Assembly (NCBI RefSeq): GCF_001189235.2
Contig: NZ_LFIP02000011.1
Coordinates: 169,491 to 233,490, forward strand
Origin: Bradyrhizobium embrapense
GTDB taxonomy: Bacteria; Pseudomonadota; Alphaproteobacteria; Rhizobiales; Xanthobacteraceae
Direction: 5' to 3'
Length of the DNA stretch: 64,000 bases
A program made the position numbers and the translations under genes. Each line of letters opens with the position of its first letter. Within the stretch, counting starts at the first letter, position 1. Shown here piece after piece: positions 59,317 to 64,000 of the stretch. The notes beneath the pieces are model-generated. The model was not told the origin of the DNA. It ran no database searches and saw nothing but the letters and a program-made list of their open reading frames with translations.

Positions 59317-60347
59317 TCTTCGACCTTTCGGGACTGCCACAGCAATGCCGTGGGTGGCGCCTGGATAGCTTTGCAAAGGCGCACAATCGCCGGCCAGATG
59401 CCGTCTGGCAGGAACCAGACGACCGAGATCAGGACAACACCGTAGGTAATATTGTTCAGTCCCGGTATCCGAAGACTGTCGCCGAGCGCGCTCATCAAGT
59501 GATTGAGCGGGATCGCGGCGAGCGACCCGACCAGCGGACCGAACGTGGTCCCCAGCCCCCCGACCACGGGCCCTATCAGGACGTCTACCGATAGCCCCAT
59601 CCCCATGATCGAGTCCGGGAATATCGACCCCTGAACGAGCGCCAGAACGCCACCGCCCGCGGCAGCCGTTGCGGCCGATATCGAGATCACGAGAATCTTG
59701 TGCTGGAAGGTCCGGACGCCGAGTGCGCGTGCGGCCGATTCGTCGTCGCGCATCGCCCGCCATACGTATCCGAGGTAGGATCGTGAAATAAACTCGGTTC
59801 CGATTATTCCCAACGCCGCCAGTGCAAGCGCGACGAAGTAGTAGAAGCGGGCATCGCCGCGAAGCATGGAGATCTCAATCCCGCCTGTTGGCGCAGGAAA
59901 GAACAATCCCTGCATTGCGCCCACGAACTCCCAGCCACTGAACATGATCCTGGCGAACTCGGCGGCGGCAATCGTGAGCAGCGCGAAATAGATACCGCGC
60001 ACCTCGAACCGAAAGCTCAACCAGGCGATCGACGCGCCAACGGATCCGGCGAGGATCATTCCGGTCAAGAGCCCGACCCAAGGCGAAATGCCGTACTTCA
60101 CGTAGAGGACACCGACGGAATAGGCTCCCAGCCCGACAAAGAGGGCGTGACCGATCGATAGCTGCCCGCCGATCCCAAGCATCAGGTTCCAGGACTGTCC
60201 GAGGAAGGTGAACAACAATACGATCGTCATCAGCGAGATGACGTACGGGTTTGCCAGCATCCCGACCAATCCCAGGACGGCGAAGACCGTTATTCCGGCA
60301 AGCCACCGTGTCCGTTCCAGCCCACGGTCAAATTTCTTTTGCACCAA
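59313..60347 (-). CDS. ABC permease, LivM type
   Basis: A 344-residue membrane protein with about ten helices and the LivM marker GGQLSIGHALFVGLGAYS near residue 60, and the cytoplasmic coupling region RSYLGYVWRAMRDDESAARA. It overlaps the LivH gene by 20 nt upstream and LivG by 4 nt downstream. Confidence 0.88.
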   Translation of the reverse strand: MVQKKFDRGLERTRWLAGITVFAVLGLVGMLANPYVISLMTIVLLFTFLGQSWNLMLGIGGQLSIGHALFVGLGAYSVGVLYVKYGISPWVGLLTGMILAGSVGASIAWLSFRFEVRGIYFALLTIAAAEFARIMFSGWEFVGAMQGLFFPAPTGGIEISMLRGDARFYYFVALALAALGIIGTEFISRSYLGYVWRAMRDDESAARALGVRTFQHKILVISISAATAAAGGGVLALVQGSIFPDSIMGMGLSVDVLIGPVVGGLGTTFGPLVGSLAAIPLNHLMSALGDSLRIPGLNNITYGVVLISVVWFLPDGIWPAIVRLCKAIQAPPTALLWQSRKVEE

Positions 60348-61197
60348 AAAACCCCCTCGGACGGAAAACCAGAATGATGATCAGGAGCGCGTAAGGAAGC
60401 GCCGTCTTCATCGAAGGCGTGAACATCAACGCCGCGATTGCCTCGGCGACGCCGATCACCAGACCTCCGAGGAGTGCTCCGCCAAAGCTGCCGAGCCCGC
60501 CTACGATGACCGTCACGAAAGCAAGGAGAGTGAAATCGACGGCGAGATATGGTTGAGCGTCGAACAGGGGAGATATCAGGGCGCCGGCGACCCCTGCGCA
60601 GGCTGCCCCGATGCCAAAGGTAACGGCATAGACTCGTGGAATGTTCAGTCCAACGATGAGACCGCCCAAACGATTGTCGGCCGCCGCCCGCAGCGAGCGG
60701 CCGAACGAGGAGAACTTCAGATACGCTCCAAGCAGAGCTATAAGCAGCCCGGCTGTCGCTGCCGCCTGCAATCTCGCCAGGTCGAGCGTCACAAGGCCGA
60801 GAGACACGGTCTGAAACGACAGCTGCGAAGCAGTGGGACGCGGATCCGGCCCGAACGCGACCAACAGGGCTCCGCTAAAGAGCAACGACAGGCCGATGAA
60901 AACAATGAACTGATAGTGATGCGGCCGGTTCACGAACCGCTTCACGATCAGCGCTTCCAGCAGATATCCGAAGACGAACATCACGACCGCAGCGATTGCT
61001 GCCGCCACGATGATCGGGACGTTCCACAGCCGAACCGTCCAATAGCCGACGTAGACACCGAACACGACCATCTCGCCGTGCGCAAAATTTACGACGCGCA
61101 TGACGCCGAATATGATGGTCAGGCCTAATGCAATGAGGCCGTAAACGAGACCGAGCAGAATGCCGCTCGCAAGAACGTTTAGCCAGAGCGAGAGCAT
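60328..61197 (-). CDS. ABC permease, LivH type
   Basis: A 289-residue membrane protein with eight or so helices and the LivH markers YGLIALGLTIIFGVMRVVNF and AHGE, SSFGRSLRAAADN and VIVGGLGSFGGALLGG. First gene of the importer unit. Codons in frame upstream of the ATG at 61197 do not look coding. Confidence 0.88.
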   Translation of the reverse strand: MLSLWLNVLASGILLGLVYGLIALGLTIIFGVMRVVNFAHGEMVVFGVYVGYWTVRLWNVPIIVAAAIAAVVMFVFGYLLEALIVKRFVNRPHHYQFIVFIGLSLLFSGALLVAFGPDPRPTASQLSFQTVSLGLVTLDLARLQAAATAGLLIALLGAYLKFSSFGRSLRAAADNRLGGLIVGLNIPRVYAVTFGIGAACAGVAGALISPLFDAQPYLAVDFTLLAFVTVIVGGLGSFGGALLGGLVIGVAEAIAALMFTPSMKTALPYALLIIILVFRPRGFFGAKEI

Positions 61198-61497
61198 CAG
61201 CAAGCACTGACCGGCGCGAGCGAATGCCGGGTATTGGACACCGCAACACTCAGATAGGCTGCCACCCGCAGCTGGCCGCGCTCGGATGGGATCGAGACCA
61301 CCCCGGCGTTGAACTCCCACCTGATCTGGTCGGCGAACATGATCCCCCGCATTGGCATTTCTCCTGCGTTTGTGACAGATATCCTCTTGGCCGCCGGACG
61401 CTATGACCTGAGCCTTTGCTTCGCATTCTCGGTCGGCGTCGGGGGCGCTATTCTCACTGGGTGCGACACTCATTCGGCAGCCCATGCGCGGGACCTT
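61198..61497. other. Promoter region of the importer unit
   Basis: 300 nt between the flavin reductase and LivH genes, both on the minus strand. No gene and no clear terminator; presumably the promoter of livHMGF. Confidence 0.4.
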
Positions 61498-62025
61498 CTA
61501 ACGCTTCGGTACGGTGAATTCGCCGTTTACGTAGACAAGCGGCTCGCGATCGAGGTTGGTTGTTTGGGCAACGACTTCGCCGACGAAGATCGTATGGCTG
61601 CCGGCATCGTACGAACCAGACACGCGACAGTCGAAGCTGCAAATTGCCTCGATGAGGCTCGGCGCACCTGTCGTGAGTTGACGCCACAAACCGTCAGCAA
61701 AGCGTATGTCGCCCTTGCTTCCGTCCTGCCCGGCAAACTTCTTTGCCAGCTCGGCGTGATCCGCCGTGAGAATGTTCCAGCAGAATGATCCGCTCTGCTT
61801 TATTGTCTCGTGGCCACCGGCGGACTTGTTGACGCAAACGAGCACGCTCGATGGTTCGGTTGACAATGAGCACCCGGCCGTCAACGTCAAACCGTGCCTC
61901 CCCGGTCGCACACCCGTCGTCACGATAGATACCGCGCCGGGCACGTTGCGCATTGCGCTCCGGAATTCCGCACTGCTGAACACCGGGGATGGTTGGTTTG
62001 GCATCGGTGACACTCGGAAGTTCAT
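61498..62025 (-). CDS. Flavin reductase family protein
   Basis: A 175-residue FMN-binding protein like HpaC and RutF, which supplies reduced flavin to a two-component monooxygenase. It has FRSAMRNVPGAVSIVTTG, LTLTAGCSLSTEPSSVLVCV, then FCWNILTADH and FAGQDGSKGDIRF. GGGAA lies before the ATG at 62025. The LLM monooxygenase 6 kb downstream on the same strand is its likely partner. Confidence 0.82.
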   Translation of the reverse strand: MNFRVSPMPNQPSPVFSSAEFRSAMRNVPGAVSIVTTGVRPGRHGLTLTAGCSLSTEPSSVLVCVNKSAGGHETIKQSGSFCWNILTADHAELAKKFAGQDGSKGDIRFADGLWRQLTTGAPSLIEAICSFDCRVSGSYDAGSHTIFVGEVVAQTTNLDREPLVYVNGEFTVPKR

Positions 62026-62071
62026 GGTGATGGGTTCCCGCAAATATTCGAACCGAGTTGTCCGGAGCCGG

Positions 62072-62431
62072 CTAGCCGCCCTGCTTGTTCGACGCCTGAA
62101 AGAGCTGGATCGTGTTGTTTTGCGGATCCTTCAAGCAAGCCACACGACCATGCGCCCCCATGTCCCGCACTTCGCCGAAAATCTCGGCTCCCAGGGCGCG
62201 GGCCCGATCGAGCCTCAGTTCCAGATCATCCACTTCAAATACGACGACCGCGTTCCGAGCCCCGTCGGAGGCCGACTCTCCCGGACCTGCGATGCAGAAG
62301 GCGGCCTTCTCTCCGGCGAATTGAATCCATTTGGCGCCGTCGGCGAAGCGGATCGTCAGTCCAAGCGCTTCATAGAAGCGGGCTAACGCTTCAGGTTCCT
62401 GGGCGGTAAGATAGATGTGCTTAAGCTTCAT
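62072..62431 (-). CDS. VOC (glyoxalase-fold) protein
   Basis: A 119-residue single-unit vicinal-oxygen-chelate protein: HIYLTAQEPEALARFYEALG at the N terminus and CLKDPQNNTIQLFQ at the C terminus, with a possible metal set of His5 and a C-terminal Gln/Glu. VOC proteins include epimerases, dioxygenases and resistance proteins; with the CoA genes a methylmalonyl-CoA-epimerase-like or dioxygenase role is conceivable. First gene of the module on this strand. Confidence 0.75.
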   Translation of the reverse strand: MKLKHIYLTAQEPEALARFYEALGLTIRFADGAKWIQFAGEKAAFCIAGPGESASDGARNAVVVFEVDDLELRLDRARALGAEIFGEVRDMGAHGRVACLKDPQNNTIQLFQASNKQGG

Positions 62432-63046
62432 CTCTTGCTTTCAGTTCCGGGCCCACCGTCAATCCGTGACCTCCGGCCACGCTTGTCTGATGATACTTGC
62501 GCCGCGCGGTCGGCATTAATGTTCGAAGTTTTCACCCCGCGCATCGCCCATCAGCATATTATGCTGCTGGCTATCGGGGCCGACTTGTTTAATTTCCAAC
62601 GCATGCAACGGCGAGAGACGATTCATGGCGTCACTCGGAAACCCTGCCGCTTTTCGGCAGAGCGTTCGGGCGCGTATCATCGCTTGCGCCGGTTGCGATT
62701 TGCCTGACACTGATCCGTTGATCATCCATCTAAACCCGCTGCCGCTGAGCGCTTGCGCAGATCGCGAGTTATCCGATGACCGAATTTTCCTTTACTGGAC
62801 GCTGCCGGCGCATTCGCGCATCAGCGAACAAGCTCCATTCTTGAGCCGTCGCATGTCGCATGAACAAGGCTTTCAAGATGCTCGCTTTCTCGTGTCGTGG
62901 AACTGCGCTTCGCGTTGATGTGGCGCCGACTGAAGCGCAAAATCGGTCAACCTTGATCGCCCGCAGCCCGTTGCATATGGGGGCGGTCGCCCTTTTTCCG
63001 CCTTGGGTGTCCTCACGGTAGAATGCGAAGATCGCGATCCCTATTG
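62432..63046. other. Gap between module C and the core carboxylase gene
   Basis: About 615 nt without a convincing gene. Nothing in it matches the tRNA-Pro fragment at 2174. A weak GGGC/GCCC hairpin with TTTTT lies at 62981-62997. This stretch probably contains the right edge of the accessory DNA. Confidence 0.45.
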
Positions 63047-64000
63047 TCAGGCGAACTCCAGGATCAGCGCATCGACCGCGAGCGTTGCGCCGGCGGCGGC
63101 GTGGATCTTCTTCACCGTACCGTCGCGCTCGGCGCGCAGCACGTTCTGCATCTTCATGGCTTCCACGACTGCCAAGGTCTCGCCGGCCTTGACCTCCTGG
63201 CCCTCGGTCACCGCGATCGACACCACGAGACCGGGCATCGGACACAGCAATTTCTTGCCGGTGTCGGCGGCCGAGACCACCGGCATCAGCCGCGCCGAGG
63301 TCGCCTCGGTCTCGGTGAAGACATAGACCGGGACCTCAAAACCCTGATGCGCCAGGCGGAAGCCGTTATTGATCGCCCGCACCTGCACGGCGACGAAGTT
63401 GCCGTCGATGGTGCCCTGCCAGACCGGCTCGCCCGGCACCCAGCTCGACACCAGATTGTGCGGATTGCCAGGCAGCCCGTCGGCGCCAATGAAGCGCACG
63501 GTGATGGCATCGCCCTCGCGCGCGACATCGAGCGCGACTTCGGCGCGCTCGAGCCACACCGCGCGGCGGCGCTCGCGCAGCACGACGCGGCCGCCCATCT
63601 GGCCCGAAATCTGCCGCTTGCGCTCGCCCAGCACGTGATCGATCGCAGCCCCCACCGCCGCAAGGCGCCGCGCGATCTCGCCTTCGGGCGCACGCGCGGA
63701 AAACCCCTTGGGGAATTCCTCGGCGATGAAGCCGGTCGAGAGCCGGCCCTCGCGCCAGCGCGGATGGTTCATCAAGGCCGACAGGAACGGAATGTTGTGC
63801 CTGATGCCGTCGACATAGAAGGCGTCGAGCGCGGTCGCCTGCGCCTCGATTGCGGCGGCGCGCGACGGGGCATGGGTGACGAGCTTGGCGATCATCGGAT
63901 CGTAATGGATCGATATTTCGCCGCCCTCCTGCACGCCGGTGTCGTTGCGGATCGTGATGCCGTCATGGCTGGCCTCGGCCGGCGGACGGTACTTCACCAG
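63047..64000 (-). CDS. pccA: Acetyl/propionyl-CoA carboxylase alpha subunit (3' part)
   Basis: The C-terminal 317 residues of a biotin-dependent carboxylase alpha chain; the gene continues beyond the right edge. It shows the end of the biotin carboxylase domain (IHYDPMIAKLVTHAPSRAAA), the linker BT domain and the biotinyl domain with the biotin-binding Lys in VEAMKMQN, about 30 residues before the end. It carboxylates propionyl- or acetyl-CoA with a partner beta subunit. Very high third-position GC suggests core chromosome rather than island. Confidence 0.88.
   Translation of the reverse strand: MVKYRPPAEASHDGITIRNDTGVQEGGEISIHYDPMIAKLVTHAPSRAAAIEAQATALDAFYVDGIRHNIPFLSALMNHPRWREGRLSTGFIAEEFPKGFSARAPEGEIARRLAAVGAAIDHVLGERKRQISGQMGGRVVLRERRRAVWLERAEVALDVAREGDAITVRFIGADGLPGNPHNLVSSWVPGEPVWQGTIDGNFVAVQVRAINNGFRLAHQGFEVPVYVFTETEATSARLMPVVSAADTGKKLLCPMPGLVVSIAVTEGQEVKAGETLAVVEAMKMQNVLRAERDGTVKKIHAAAGATLAVDALILEFA

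Noticed and set aside
62981..62997. GGGC/GCCC hairpin with TTTTT
   Set aside because: Only 4 bp of stem and no plus-strand gene ahead of it; not a supported terminator.
1..64000. CRISPR arrays, rRNA genes, intact tRNAs, riboswitches
   Set aside because: No regularly spaced repeats, rRNA sequence or complete tRNA was seen on either strand; no riboswitch could be recognised by eye.

Overview
The window looks like a Rhizobiales chromosome segment, most likely Bradyrhizobium or a close relative. This rests on high GC, GTG starts, DUF1236, DUF3606 and DUF892 stress proteins, promoters of the alphaproteobacterial EcfG type, and a propionyl-CoA carboxylase gene at the right edge. I assigned families by reading the proteins; no search was run.

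Left flank (1-2.2 kb): a PQQ and cytochrome c quinoprotein dehydrogenase, then a 47-nt 3' half of tRNA-Pro(CGG) with its CCA. This looks like the attachment-site scar of an integrated element whose body lies to the right. Inverted repeats sit next to it. No integrase and no intact tRNA-Pro is visible.

Stress region (2.5-25.4 kb): many small exported or one-helix proteins, a TAXI solute receptor, a family 4 glycosyltransferase, a DUF892 ferritin-like protein, an SDR, an inorganic pyrophosphatase, a ClpP-like protein, a LigD-type DNA ligase and a NarL-type two-component pair. Nine sites of the form GGAAC-N16/17-GTT, the consensus of the PhyR-NepR-EcfG general stress sigma factor, lie in front of these genes, including two divergent pairs. 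Many small genes here carry frameshifts or stops, so the region is both a stress regulon and a decaying zone, unless the sequence has indel errors.

Module A (25.8-34.8 kb): an IclR regulator faces an operon for a D-2-hydroxyacid dehydrogenase-like FAD/Fe-S protein, a DUF1932 dehydrogenase, an RraA-type aldolase, an ACS-type MFS carrier and two Tat-exported amidohydrolase-2 paralogues. It may handle a lactone-derived hydroxy-acid. A scar of two broken insertion sequences and a truncated NUDIX gene follows, then a yedK-dinB SOS pair.

Module B (38.4-48.6 kb): a nine-gene minus-strand operon divergent from a MarR regulator. It encodes a three-subunit molybdenum hydroxylase plus CoxG, a FAD monooxygenase, 2,5-dihydroxypyridine dioxygenase (NicX), N-formylmaleamate deformylase (NicD), maleamate amidase (NicF) and an MFS carrier. 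This is nicotinate (or a related pyridine) degradation to maleate; maleate isomerase is not seen. A 12-bp inverted repeat with a 16-bp perfect palindrome lies in the divergent promoter region.

Module C (49.9-62.4 kb): an AraC regulator and a minus-strand cluster with a full branched-chain-type ABC importer, an acyl-CoA ligase, two enoyl-CoA hydratases, a luciferase-type flavin monooxygenase, a flavin reductase, a creatininase-family amidohydrolase and a VOC protein. This combination fits no pathway I can name and is the best candidate for an undescribed catabolic system. After a 0.6-kb gap, the 3' part of a biotin-dependent acyl-CoA carboxylase alpha subunit runs off the right edge and probably marks core chromosome.
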